IMG/VR virus record: IMGVR_UViG_3300022843_000057
Span: 1-26,412 of that record
Strand: one strand, 5' to 3'
DNA length: 26,412 bases
Source: a virus
This document shows positions 1 through 6,150 of the stretch, one piece after another. The first letter of the stretch is position 1; every line of letters starts with the position of its first letter. The position numbers and the translations under genes are program-made. The notes under the pieces were generated by a model. It did no database searches. It was not told the origin of the DNA and saw only the letters and a program-made list of their open reading frames with translations.

Positions 1-2
1 CG

Positions 3-74
3 CACAAGCCGAGTTCTGCTGGACAAATTCGTACAGTGTGTGGTGTAAAAACAACAAAACCCTACTACAAATAG
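3..74 (+). CDS. Possible C-terminal end of an upstream gene (partial)
   Basis: The frame starting at base 3 is open from the window edge to a TAG at 72-74 and gives 23 residues ending in KTTKPYYK. The other two + frames also run a short way, to stops at 46-48 and about 104, so the choice rests on residue composition only. I do not recognise the protein. The stop lies inside the 57-79 inverted repeat. Confidence 0.3.
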   Translation, partial: HKPSSAGQIRTVCGVKTTKPYYK

Positions 75-79
75 GGTTT
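57..79. repeat. Perfect 8-bp inverted repeat (hairpin) upstream of the first promoter
   Basis: AAACCCTA (57-64) and TAGGGTTT (72-79) are perfect reverse complements around a 7-nt loop. No T-tract follows on the + strand, but the minus strand continues into a T-rich run. A canonical + strand terminator is therefore not supported. It may be a transcript 3'-end stabiliser, or a terminator reading leftward. Confidence 0.5.
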
Positions 80-83
80 ACAC

Positions 84-112
84 TTGCGTTTAACTTGAAA
101 TGATGTTATACT
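84..112 (+). promoter_or_regulatory. Sigma70-like promoter of the AAA+ ATPase gene
   Basis: The -35 is TTGCGT (84-89), the spacer is 17 nt, and the -10 is TATACT (107-112) preceded by TG, making it an extended -10. It has the same architecture as seven other promoters in the window. Transcription should start near 119, just upstream of a small hairpin at 125-140. Confidence 0.75.
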
Positions 113-124
113 AACAGCAGTGAG

Positions 125-140
125 TGAGGAAATGTCCTCA
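125..140 (+). other. 5'-leader hairpin of the AAA+ ATPase transcript
   Basis: TGAGGA (125-130) and TCCTCA (135-140) form a perfect 6-bp stem with loop AATG, within a few bases of the predicted transcript start. Such 5'-terminal stems can stabilise mRNA; that role is inferred. The start region follows after TATTATGGAG. Confidence 0.45.
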
Positions 141-160
141 TACTATATTATGGAGTTTTT

Positions 161-1306
161 ATGAATCTCGTCGCATCTGAAGTGCTTGCAGAAACCAAAG
201 CACGGTTCCCTAATCAAGAGGTGTTCTCCCGTAGTGAAATACATTTCACCGGCCGTGATATGGGATATTCCGCTTATAAGTTCAAAGAACTGTTCAGTGA
301 TACATATAAAGTCAGCCATGGCAAATATTCATTTGAGTTAAATGAATTTAAAGATGCATCTTCGGTTAAAGTTATGGAGATCCCCGAAAAACAACTACCC
401 AAGAAAGATATGACAACTCAAAAGTCAATTGATGACGGTGATGTATATGTTCCCGCCAAAGACGCATGTTACATTCCATGGGGGAACTTTACAGATGTAA
501 CTGAGATTATTAAATCACAGCAATTCTATCCTACTTTCATTACTGGACTTTCTGGCAATGGCAAGACTATGATGGTTGAACAGGCGTGTGCTAAACTGAA
601 ACGTGAATATGTTCGTGTACAGATCACTCCAGAAACTGATGAGGATGACCTGATCGGTGGTTTCCGACTGATTAATGGTGAAACCGTATTCTCTTACGGT
701 CCGGTCGTTAAGGCGATGAAGCATGGTGCTATCCTATTGATTGACGAGATCGACCGTGGTTCTAATAAACTGATGTGCCTACAGTCTGTCCTTGAAGGTA
801 AGTCTTTGCTCCTGAAGAAAACTGGCGAAGTGGTTAAACCTGCTGCTGGTTTCAACATTATCGCAACTGCGAACACCAAGGGCAAGGGTTCTGATGATGG
901 TCGTTACACTGCTGCTACTATCCTGGACGATGCTTTCCTAGAACGGTTTGTTGACACCATTGAACAGTCATACCCTAGTGCTAAGATTGAGAAAAAGATC
1001 GTCATGAAGCACATGGAAAAGTTCAATAAGATCGATGAAGAATTCTCAGATAACCTTATCACTTGGGCTGAGATTATCCGTAAGACATTCACCGAGGGCG
1101 GTGTCGATGAAGTAGTAACTACTCGTCGTCTGTGCCACATTGTGCAGATCTACTCCATCTTCAACGATAAGATGAAGGCGATCACACGAGGTATCGCTCG
1201 CTTTGATGAAGATACTAAGGCGGCTTTCGCTGACTTGTACACCAAAGTAGATGCCAAGGCAATTGTCTTTCAACCAGTAACTGAGGAAGATTCTGAAAAT
1301 AATTAA
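161..1306 (+). CDS. cobS: CobS/MoxR-type AAA+ ATPase
   Basis: This 381-residue protein is a AAA+ ATPase of the MoxR/CobS type. The Walker A GLSGNGKT is at residues 129-136 and the Walker B ILLIDEID at about 191-198, followed by the sensor/second-region features of the family (TANTKG, LERF). About 120 N-terminal residues precede the ATPase core and have no recognisable domain. Marine T4-like phages commonly carry such a gene, usually annotated as a cobaltochelatase CobS subunit. Cobalamin synthesis is unproven, and a remodelling or chaperone role beside a partner protein is equally possible. It has its own promoter (84-112) and a GGAG ribosome site shortly before the ATG. It sits directly upstream of the clamp gene, as in cyanophage-like genomes. 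Confidence 0.85.
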   Translation: MNLVASEVLAETKARFPNQEVFSRSEIHFTGRDMGYSAYKFKELFSDTYKVSHGKYSFELNEFKDASSVKVMEIPEKQLPKKDMTTQKSIDDGDVYVPAKDACYIPWGNFTDVTEIIKSQQFYPTFITGLSGNGKTMMVEQACAKLKREYVRVQITPETDEDDLIGGFRLINGETVFSYGPVVKAMKHGAILLIDEIDRGSNKLMCLQSVLEGKSLLLKKTGEVVKPAAGFNIIATANTKGKGSDDGRYTAATILDDAFLERFVDTIEQSYPSAKIEKKIVMKHMEKFNKIDEEFSDNLITWAEIIRKTFTEGGVDEVVTTRRLCHIVQIYSIFNDKMKAITRGIARFDEDTKAAFADLYTKVDAKAIVFQPVTEEDSENN

Positions 1307-1314
1307 GAAAACAC

Positions 1315-1343
1315 TTGCAAAACCAACTACTCTATGGTATAAT
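1315..1343 (+). promoter_or_regulatory. Promoter of the sliding clamp gene
   Basis: TTGCAA (1315-1320), a 17-nt spacer and TATAAT (1338-1343), with TGG directly before the -10 (extended -10). It lies in the 74-nt gap after the AAA+ ATPase gene, 38 nt before the clamp start codon. This matches the family of eight promoters here. Confidence 0.85.
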
Positions 1344-1380
1344 AACCATATCAACTATCTAATGGAGATTACATTAAATC

Positions 1381-2064
1381 ATGAAACTATCTGACAATAC
1401 CCTAAACATTCTTAAGAACTTCTCTACCATCAATCCTAATTTGGTGTTTAAAGAAGGTAATCAACTTAAGACTATCTCAGTCGCCAAGAACATTCTCGCC
1501 ACTGCAACCATTGATGAAACCATTCCTAGTGAATTTGGTATTTACGATTTACCTGAGTTCTTGAGTGTTATCGGTTTGATCGAAGACGCAGAACTAGTTA
1601 TTGGTGATACTAGTGCCAAGATCCGCGGAGACGGTGATTCACTAAACTACTTCTTCAGTGATGTGAGTAACCTTACTACACCACAAAAAGATATCACAAT
1701 GCCAAAGTGCGAAATCGAGTTTGACTTGACCGAGGTTAGTTTGGGTAAACTGCGTCGTGCTGCATCTACTATGGGTGTGTCTGAGGTGTTGGTTGTTGGT
1801 GAAGAGAATGGTGTTGGTATTTCTATTCAAGTAGTTGATACCAAGAATCCAACTTCAAACTCTTATCAACTCGACTTGCCAACAGAAACCGTTGTGCGAC
1901 CTTCAAACGAATTTAAAATGGTATTCAACATTGGTAACTTTAAGTTCGCCTCTGGCGACTACCGTGGTAAACTAAGTTCTAAACTGATCTCAAACTTCTC
2001 GAATACCAATGGTAAACTTGAATATTGGGTCGCGCTAGAAAAATCATCTACTTTTAATCAATAA
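1381..2064 (+). CDS. 45: Sliding clamp, DNA polymerase processivity factor (gp45)
   Basis: This 227-residue protein matches T4 gp45 (228 residues) in length and along its N-terminus: MKLS at the start, then LKNF, T-I-N and the FGIYDLPEFL region. Gp45 is a homotrimeric ring loaded on DNA by gp44/gp62; it holds gp43 on the template and activates late transcription. The gene has its own promoter. GGAG at 1364-1367 lies rather far (13 nt) from the ATG, so translation may be modulated; T4 clamp and clamp-loader mRNAs are RegA targets. The clamp matters for the rest of the window because gp43, the TET-like dioxygenase and a glycosyltransferase-like protein all end in similar putative clamp-binding tails. 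Confidence 0.95.
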   Translation: MKLSDNTLNILKNFSTINPNLVFKEGNQLKTISVAKNILATATIDETIPSEFGIYDLPEFLSVIGLIEDAELVIGDTSAKIRGDGDSLNYFFSDVSNLTTPQKDITMPKCEIEFDLTEVSLGKLRRAASTMGVSEVLVVGEENGVGISIQVVDTKNPTSNSYQLDLPTETVVRPSNEFKMVFNIGNFKFASGDYRGKLSSKLISNFSNTNGKLEYWVALEKSSTFNQ

Positions 2065-2077
2065 GGAATCATATAAC

Positions 2078-2314
2078 ATGACTACAGACCAAACTACCCC
2101 AGCCCCAGAAACAACTGCACCAGAGACTGAATCTGTTGGTGTTTCACTAAACGACATTGCTCTTGCAGTACGCATTGTAGACCTCGCCAGTGAGCGCGGC
2201 GCATTTAAGGGACCAGAGTTGAGTGCTATCGGTACATGCCGCGATCGCCTGGCTGCATTTGTAAAAGCAAATGCCGCCGCGCCTGCTGAGCCCCAAGAAC
2301 CTGTCTCTGAGTAA
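2078..2314 (+). CDS. Small conserved phage protein, function unknown
   Basis: The 78-residue product has a Pro/Thr/Glu-rich, probably disordered N-terminus (residues 1-20). A helical core of about 40 residues follows (I-V-D-L-A-S-E-R-G-A-F), then an Ala/Pro/Glu-rich tail. Similar small proteins with an RGAFK-like segment occur next to replication genes in marine T4-like phages; this is a family impression, not a search result. An AAGGA ribosome site precedes the ATG by a good distance. It is probably co-transcribed with the clamp gene 13 nt upstream. No function can be assigned. Confidence 0.75.
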   Translation: MTTDQTTPAPETTAPETESVGVSLNDIALAVRIVDLASERGAFKGPELSAIGTCRDRLAAFVKANAAAPAEPQEPVSE

Positions 2315-2333
2315 TACATAGGAAAATTATATA

Positions 2334-2609
2334 ATGTCCGTAGTGAATACCAATGTCGCGAAGATCCCAACGGATCCCGCTGAGCGCAAAAAAGTTATGG
2401 GAGCACTGATGGAAATCAGTGCATCTATGACGAGGATGGAAGCAGAACGCGATCTGATTAAATCTATCCTCGAACGTATGGAAGACGAGTTTGAAATTCC
2501 TAAGAAACCTGGACGCAAGTTGGCGAAGATCTACCACAAGCAGAACTTCTCCGAGGTCAAGGAAGAACAGGAAGAACTTGAAACTCTGTACGAAACCATC
2601 GTGGGATAA
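2334..2609 (+). CDS. DsbA-like small DNA-binding protein (putative)
   Basis: The 91-residue product is highly charged and helical. The central part (about 20-50) is an E/R-rich helix, followed by an IPKK segment and a motif of the type KIYHKQNFSEVKEE near residues 64-77. That C-terminal pattern (IP...L...Y...DF.E..E) resembles T4 DsbA, a small double-stranded DNA-binding protein that enhances late transcription and is 89 residues long. The length and position fit, but similarity is short, so the assignment is tentative. The ATG follows an AGGAAA ribosome site, 19 nt after the preceding gene. Confidence 0.6.
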   Translation: MSVVNTNVAKIPTDPAERKKVMGALMEISASMTRMEAERDLIKSILERMEDEFEIPKKPGRKLAKIYHKQNFSEVKEEQEELETLYETIVG

Positions 2610-2646
2610 TCCACAAATTTATCATTCTATATAAGGAAACCCTGAA

Positions 2647-2904
2647 ATGACTAAAACATCTAACCTACACACTGCACTGAAATCAGGTGCTAACATGACT
2701 GCAAAGCAAATCTCTGCCCAGTTCAAGATCAAGAACGCCCGCGAGGCAGTTCGCTCACTGCGCGAGTCTGGCGTATGTATCTATGGTAACCCCGCTGTGA
2801 TGAGCGACGGTACTAAGACAACCAAGTACCGAATTGGTACTCCTACTAAGGCAATGGTTGCCGCTGCTTACGCCTCTGTTGGTGGTGAATTGTTTACTGG
2901 CTAA
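2647..2904 (+). CDS. Small winged-helix/HTH-like protein
   Basis: The 85-residue product has a helix-turn-helix look: MTAKQISAQFKI (about 17-28) then a second helix with REAVRSLRESG and a short wing (VCIYGNP) ending in KTTKYRIGTPT. This arrangement matches abundant small HTH proteins of marine T4-like phages whose target is unknown. Autoregulation or transcription control is a guess from fold. A good AAGGAA ribosome site precedes the start. The next element downstream is the promoter/terminator hybrid at 2916-2962. Confidence 0.75.
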   Translation: MTKTSNLHTALKSGANMTAKQISAQFKIKNAREAVRSLRESGVCIYGNPAVMSDGTKTTKYRIGTPTKAMVAAAYASVGGELFTG

Positions 2905-2915
2905 TTAAATAGTAG

Positions 2916-2944
2916 TTTACTTTTGAATGGGAACATGTTATAAT
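2916..2944 (+). promoter_or_regulatory. Promoter of the clamp-loader operon
   Basis: TTTACT (2916-2921), a 17-nt spacer and TATAAT (2939-2944) preceded by TGT. The -10 hexamer coincides with the loop of the inverted repeat at 2929-2957. It drives gp44 and probably gp62 and regA. Confidence 0.8.
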
Positions 2945-2962
2945 GATACATGTTCCCTTTTT
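2929..2962 (+). terminator. Terminator-like hairpin with the -10 element in its loop
   Basis: GGGAACATGT (2929-2938) and ACATGTTCCC (2948-2957) form a perfect 10-bp stem. The loop is TATAATGAT and TTTTT (2958-2962) follows, the form of a Rho-independent terminator. In a read-through transcript from the clamp operon it should fold and terminate. In DNA the same bases hold the -10 of the gp44 promoter. The same inverted repeat could also be an operator. Confidence 0.7.
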
Positions 2963-2980
2963 ATATTATGGAGATAGATT

Positions 2981-3922
2981 ATGAGCGTAAAAGAATTTCT
3001 CTGGGTTGAAAAATATCGACCAAAAACCATTGAAGATTGTGTGCTACCCGAGCATATCAAGAACACCTTTCAAGAGATCGTTAACACTGGTGAGATGCAT
3101 AACATGTTACTTTGTGGTACGGCTGGTCTAGGTAAGACTACCGTTGCTAAGGCATTGTGTAATGAGTTGGATCTAGACTACATGATGATTAACGCTTCTG
3201 AGGATGGTAACATTGACACACTACGCGGCAAGATCAAACAGTTTGCATCAAGTGTATCATTGCAGGGCGGTTACAAAGTTGTTATCCTAGATGAGGCAGA
3301 CTACCTTAACGCACAGTCAACTCAACCAGCACTACGGGGTTTCATTGAAGAATTCTCAAACAACTGTCGTTTCATTATGACATGTAACTTCAAGAACCGC
3401 ATTATTGAACCACTTCATAGTCGTCTTGCTGTTATTGAATTCAACATTGCAAAGAAGGATACGCCTCCATTGTTGATGAAGTTCATGAAACGACTTAAAG
3501 TTATCCTAGACACTGAAGGTGTTAAATATGATGACAAGGTACTTGCCGAGGTTATCATGAAGTTTGCTCCTGACTGGCGTCGTGTTATCAATCAATGTCA
3601 GAACTATGGTAAGACAGGTTCGATTGATAGTGGTATGTTGTCTTGGATGAACAACTCATCGATCGACCCGTTGATCAAAGCACTAAAGGATAAAGACTTC
3701 AAGAAGATGCGTCAATGGGTTGCTGACAACATGGACTCTGATGCGTCTGCTATCTATCGCAAGATCTACGACAGTTTGTACGACCATATCCAACCTCAGT
3801 CTATCCCTCAGGTGGTGGTTACTATTGCTGATTATCAGTACAAGGATGCATTTGTTGCAGACCATGAACTGAATACTGTTGCATGTATGACAGAGTTGAT
3901 GGTTTCCACTGAGTTCAATTAA
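2981..3922 (+). CDS. 44: Clamp loader large subunit (gp44), AAA+ ATPase
   Basis: The 313-residue protein (T4 gp44 is 319) is a clamp-loader AAA+ ATPase. After the typical opening WVEKYRPKT come Walker A GTAGLGKT (46-53), Walker B LDEAD (103-107) and an HSRL segment near residue 147 in the arginine-finger position. Four gp44 with one gp62 open and load the gp45 ring at primer-template junctions. It has its own promoter. Its leader TATATTATGGAG closely resembles that of the first ATPase gene, suggesting shared translational control. A 62-residue gene begins 1 nt after its stop, followed by gp62. Confidence 0.95.
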   Translation: MSVKEFLWVEKYRPKTIEDCVLPEHIKNTFQEIVNTGEMHNMLLCGTAGLGKTTVAKALCNELDLDYMMINASEDGNIDTLRGKIKQFASSVSLQGGYKVVILDEADYLNAQSTQPALRGFIEEFSNNCRFIMTCNFKNRIIEPLHSRLAVIEFNIAKKDTPPLLMKFMKRLKVILDTEGVKYDDKVLAEVIMKFAPDWRRVINQCQNYGKTGSIDSGMLSWMNNSSIDPLIKALKDKDFKKMRQWVADNMDSDASAIYRKIYDSLYDHIQPQSIPQVVVTIADYQYKDAFVADHELNTVACMTELMVSTEFN

Positions 3923-3923
3923 T

Positions 3924-4112
3924 ATGCTTACTAAGATAGCAAGCCTATATAAAGATAATGACCCAGAAGTATTCTCTAAGGTATACCTTAACGAAATCAC
4001 AGGATACTACGAAGTTCATTATTACGATGAGACAATTAAAGAAGAACCTCCCGTGGGATTATTCACTAAGTATTTGCAAGCAATAGAATCAGCAAGGGAG
4101 TGGACAATATGA
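3924..4112 (+). CDS. Small protein between gp44 and gp62, unknown function
   Basis: This 62-residue acidic protein is rich in Tyr and Glu (YYEVHYYDETIKEE near the middle). Its ATG is 1 nt after the gp44 stop, and its own stop overlaps the gp62 ATG (ATGA), so it is translated within the clamp-loader operon. It has no recognisable domain. The position suggests a replication-associated accessory role, but nothing in the sequence shows it. Confidence 0.7.
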   Translation: MLTKIASLYKDNDPEVFSKVYLNEITGYYEVHYYDETIKEEPPVGLFTKYLQAIESAREWTI

Positions 4113-4504
4113 GCCTTAGTCCGTTTGATTATACCAATGCAATCAACATGACCAAAGAAGATATCATGGTGGATGACCTTGCTGAAAAGGCATATGCTCC
4201 ATACATGGTTAATCGTTCGTTGTCGTATTTTATGGATACTGTATTACTTGCTAACGAGATGAATACTCGCCACCGCACAGACCATAAGTTACAGTTTTCT
4301 TTTTTACTAAATAGTATTCGTAAGGGTAAACGTTTCTCTAAATGGGCGAAACCTATGTTACCTGATGACATTGAAGTGGTCAAAGAATACTATGGATACA
4401 GTAATGATAAAGCCAAAGTTGCATTGACCCTTTTGAGTGAAGAAGAATTAAAAGAACTTAGAATGAGGGTATATAAAGGTGGAACTAGAAAACTACGAAA
4501 TTAA
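4109..4504 (+). CDS. 62: Clamp loader small subunit (gp62)
   Basis: This 131-residue protein has the hallmark segment of gp62, RKGKRFSKWAKP, about two thirds of the way along; T4 gp62 has PRGKRYGKWAK. It is shorter than T4 gp62 (187) but similar to marine T4-like homologues. I chose the ATG at 4109 because an AAGGGAG ribosome site lies 8 nt upstream and the ATGA overlap with the preceding stop is typical coupling; a GTG at 4100 is in frame. It forms the clamp loader with gp44. Its 3' end overlaps the regA start by 26 nt. Confidence 0.88.
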   Translation: MSLSPFDYTNAINMTKEDIMVDDLAEKAYAPYMVNRSLSYFMDTVLLANEMNTRHRTDHKLQFSFLLNSIRKGKRFSKWAKPMLPDDIEVVKEYYGYSNDKAKVALTLLSEEELKELRMRVYKGGTRKLRN

Positions 4505-4910
4505 AGGATGGACTGCCGCTTCAATGCTGGAAGTTACTTTGAATGAACCAGATGATTTTTTGAAAGTGCGGGAGACTCTAACTAGAATTGGGGTTGCATC
4601 ACATAAAGAAAATAAGTTATTCCAGTCATGTCATATCCTACACAAACAAGGGCGATACTTTATCGTTCACTTTAAAGAACTGTTTTTACTTGACGGTAAA
4701 CCAAGTACTTTGATGTTGAATGATATACAGAGACGAAATACAGTTGCCACATTGTTGTCTGATTGGGGTCTTATCGACATCACAGATAATGAGATGGTTA
4801 AGGACAAGGCACATCTGCGTCAGATAAAGGTTATATCACACAAAGATAAACACCAATGGGAGTTGTCTCCAAAATATAATATCGGATCTTCTAGACGCAA
4901 GCCTGCATAG
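4479..4910 (+). CDS. regA: RegA translational repressor
   Basis: The core matches T4 RegA (122 residues): EPDDFLKVRETLTRIG, then LFQSCHILHKQGRYFIVHFK, then DWGLI and a C-terminal KHQWELSPKYNIG. RegA binds the start regions of early phage mRNAs and represses their translation, including clamp and clamp-loader messages in T4. The frame opens with GTG at 4479 behind TGAGGG (9 nt spacing), giving 143 residues with a 15-residue N-terminal extension relative to T4. An in-frame ATG at 4524 would give the T4-like start (MLEVTL), but has no obvious ribosome site. The extension reads like coding sequence, so I keep the longer form with reservation. Confidence 0.9.
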   Translation: MELENYEIKGWTAASMLEVTLNEPDDFLKVRETLTRIGVASHKENKLFQSCHILHKQGRYFIVHFKELFLLDGKPSTLMLNDIQRRNTVATLLSDWGLIDITDNEMVKDKAHLRQIKVISHKDKHQWELSPKYNIGSSRRKPA

Positions 4911-4918
4911 AATAAATA
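4911..4918 (+). promoter_or_regulatory. T4-type late promoter candidate upstream of hsp20
   Basis: AATAAATA directly follows the regA stop and fits the T4 late -10 consensus TATAAATA with one change, as known for marine T4-like phages (NATAAATA). The 101-nt gap to Hsp20 leaves room for a structured leader. Confidence 0.5.
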
Positions 4919-4921
4919 CTA

Positions 4922-5011
4922 TTGAGGGGATAGTATAAAACTCCTCAACTTTACTGATATGCCTTATTGGGTATCAGACATAACTTAACTCGCTTTTAAG
5001 GAGAATAAAGC
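4922..5011 (+). other. Structured 5' leader of hsp20
   Basis: Three inverted repeats lie in this leader. TTGAGG (4922-4927) pairs with CCTCAA (4943-4948). CTGATA (4954-4959) pairs with TATCAG (4972-4977). GCTTT (4992-4996) pairs with AAAGC (5007-5011). The last stem puts the AAGGAG ribosome site (4998-5003) in its loop, directly before the ATG at 5012. Small heat-shock genes often have thermosensing leaders, but the classical forms sequester the ribosome site in a stem, which is not seen here. Confidence 0.4.
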
Positions 5012-5488
5012 ATGACTTATCTAAATAGTCCACTCGGACACGACCTATTCGAACGCTCACGCAAATATCACGTCGGCATCGAACAGCAACTAGATCGTAT
5101 GTTACGCCAGGCGTCTACCGCCCAAGGCACTCTAACAACCAACTACCCTCCATACAATATCTATCGAGATGGCGACAACTATCGCGTAGAAATTGCCGTG
5201 GCTGGTTTTAAGAGAAGTGACATTGATATAGAACTAACTGAAAACATGTTGACCGTAACTGGAAAGATCGAGCAGAAAGGTGAAACTGTAGACGTCATTC
5301 ATCGAGGCATCGCTTCTCGTGAATTTTCTCGTTCGTTTGTACTCGGTGAAAACATCATTGTTAAAGGTGCAGACCTACAGGATGGTATGTTGTTTATAGA
5401 TATGGTTCATATCGTGCCAGAAGAAAAGAAACCTCGTAAGATTGAAATTGGTTTATCTGAAAATAAACCTGAATTATTGAACGAATAA
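5012..5488 (+). CDS. hsp20: Hsp20 / alpha-crystallin small heat-shock protein
   Basis: The 158-residue protein has an alpha-crystallin domain at about residues 47-145. It includes YNIYRDGDNYRVEIAVAGF, a DIDIELTENMLTVTGK strand pair and a FSRSFVLGENI segment, followed by a short charged C-terminal tail. It is closest in layout to IbpA-type bacterial sHsps and is a well-known accessory gene of marine T4-like phages, thought to protect or help fold phage proteins late in infection. It has an AAGGAG ribosome site and lies behind a T4-late-type promoter candidate. Confidence 0.93.
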   Translation: MTYLNSPLGHDLFERSRKYHVGIEQQLDRMLRQASTAQGTLTTNYPPYNIYRDGDNYRVEIAVAGFKRSDIDIELTENMLTVTGKIEQKGETVDVIHRGIASREFSRSFVLGENIIVKGADLQDGMLFIDMVHIVPEEKKPRKIEIGLSENKPELLNE

Positions 5489-5498
5489 TTCTATATTG

Positions 5499-5508
5499 GG
5501 GTTAACCC
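5499..5508. repeat. Perfect palindrome upstream of the late promoter
   Basis: GGGTTAACCC is a 10-bp perfect palindrome placed 3 nt before the TATAAATA element. It is too short to be a convincing terminator. It could be a protein-binding site or the end of the Hsp20 transcript. Confidence 0.35.
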
Positions 5509-5511
5509 TAG

Positions 5512-5519
5512 TATAAATA
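5512..5519 (+). promoter_or_regulatory. T4-type late promoter
   Basis: TATAAATA is the exact T4 late -10 consensus, recognised by the gp55-type sigma factor with clamp help. It lies in the 96-nt gap between hsp20 and the small gene at 5585. Predicted initiation is near 5525, immediately before the candidate pseudoknot. Confidence 0.7.
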
Positions 5520-5528
5520 CTTTATGAA

Positions 5529-5559
5529 GGAGAACGGGACTGCTCCATAATTCAGTCCC
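5529..5559 (+). other. Candidate H-type RNA pseudoknot in a late leader
   Basis: GGAG (5529-5532) can pair with CTCC (5543-5546), and GGGACTG (5536-5542) with CAGTCCC (5553-5559). The four strands alternate, as in an H-type pseudoknot with stems of 4 and 7 bp and loops of 3, 0 and 6 nt. The 7-bp stem alone is a perfect hairpin. The structure lies between the late promoter and the AGGAG ribosome site of the gene at 5585. Confidence 0.45.
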
Positions 5560-5584
5560 ATCACACTACACACAGGAGTACAAT

Positions 5585-5797
5585 ATGTACACACTAAAAG
5601 CTGTTGCGCAGCACAATGCAAAATTCGTTGATTCCTTTGTAGAATTAAAAATCGTTGGGTGGAAATCCTACGAGTCTGCAATGAATTCATACACATATGG
5701 ATTTTTCAAAGATACATTGACAAAACAAACTCAATTGGTTGAGAAGTTTGCTGATGGTATCAAATCGGTTAATGTTAAACTAATAGATTCTATCTAA
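5585..5797 (+). CDS. Small helical protein, loosely phasin-like
   Basis: The 70-residue product is predicted to be almost entirely helical and amphipathic. It has aromatic and Lys-rich segments such as FVELKIVGWKSYESAM and ends with FADGIKSVNVKLIDSI. The pattern recalls the helical repeats of phasins, which coat polyhydroxyalkanoate granules, but similarity is weak and phasins are longer. AGGAG 6 nt before the ATG is a strong ribosome site. It follows an exact T4 late promoter, so it is probably expressed abundantly late. It forms a pair with the next small gene 11 nt downstream. Function unproven. Confidence 0.7.
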   Translation: MYTLKAVAQHNAKFVDSFVELKIVGWKSYESAMNSYTYGFFKDTLTKQTQLVEKFADGIKSVNVKLIDSI

Positions 5798-5808
5798 GGA
5801 ATATTATC

Positions 5809-6030
5809 ATGGCAAATAAAAACCCCTTTGAAATTCGTACTGAAATGCTCCAAATGGCTAAAGACTATATGGACCGTACTTGGGAAATGAACTATATGTT
5901 TACCCAACAACTTTTTGATGAAGGTAAGAAAACTGCAGAAGACATGCAAGATGCATTAAAACCTTATTCAACAAAAGAGTTGATGGAAAAGGCTACAGAA
6001 TTATATTCTTTCGTATCAAAGAAGGACTAA
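5809..6030 (+). CDS. Small helical protein, conserved marine phage type
   Basis: This 73-residue helical protein starts MANKNPFEIRTEMLQMAKDY and carries long amphipathic helices with many Met, Lys and Glu. The C-terminal half (YSTKELMEKATELYSF) is typical of small phasin-like or structural helper proteins, but I cannot name a family with confidence. An AAGGA-type ribosome site precedes it. It is presumably co-transcribed with the preceding helical gene from the late promoter at 5512. Confidence 0.72.
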   Translation: MANKNPFEIRTEMLQMAKDYMDRTWEMNYMFTQQLFDEGKKTAEDMQDALKPYSTKELMEKATELYSFVSKKD

Positions 6031-6034
6031 TACT

Positions 6035-6091
6035 ATGTGGCCAGTAAGCGACGAAGAATGGGAAGCATGGTTTAATCAACCATCTGCTTAA
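6035..6091 (+). CDS. Predicted 18-residue Trp-rich microprotein
   Basis: The short frame MWPVSDEEWEAWFNQPSA has three Trp and five acidic residues and a strong GAAGGA ribosome site (6021-6026) at 8 nt spacing. It lies after the helical pair and is closed by a terminator-like hairpin at 6100-6125, so it fits as the last gene of the late unit. Similar acidic W-rich tiny frames can be genuine, but without conservation data the call is tentative. Confidence 0.45.
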   Translation: MWPVSDEEWEAWFNQPSA

Positions 6092-6099
6092 CTAATACG

Positions 6100-6125
6100 A
6101 ATCCCGAGTGATCCTCAGGATTTTT
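6100..6125 (+). terminator. Rho-independent terminator candidate
   Basis: AATCC-c-GAG pairs with CTC-a-GGATT around the loop TGATC (5 + 3 bp with one C-A mismatch), followed by TTT. It would end the late transcript covering 5585-6091. It lies immediately before an in-frame ATG at 6127 that I therefore disfavour as the next gene's start. Confidence 0.55.
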
Positions 6126-6150
6126 AATGTGCATATCTTACGAGGATAAA

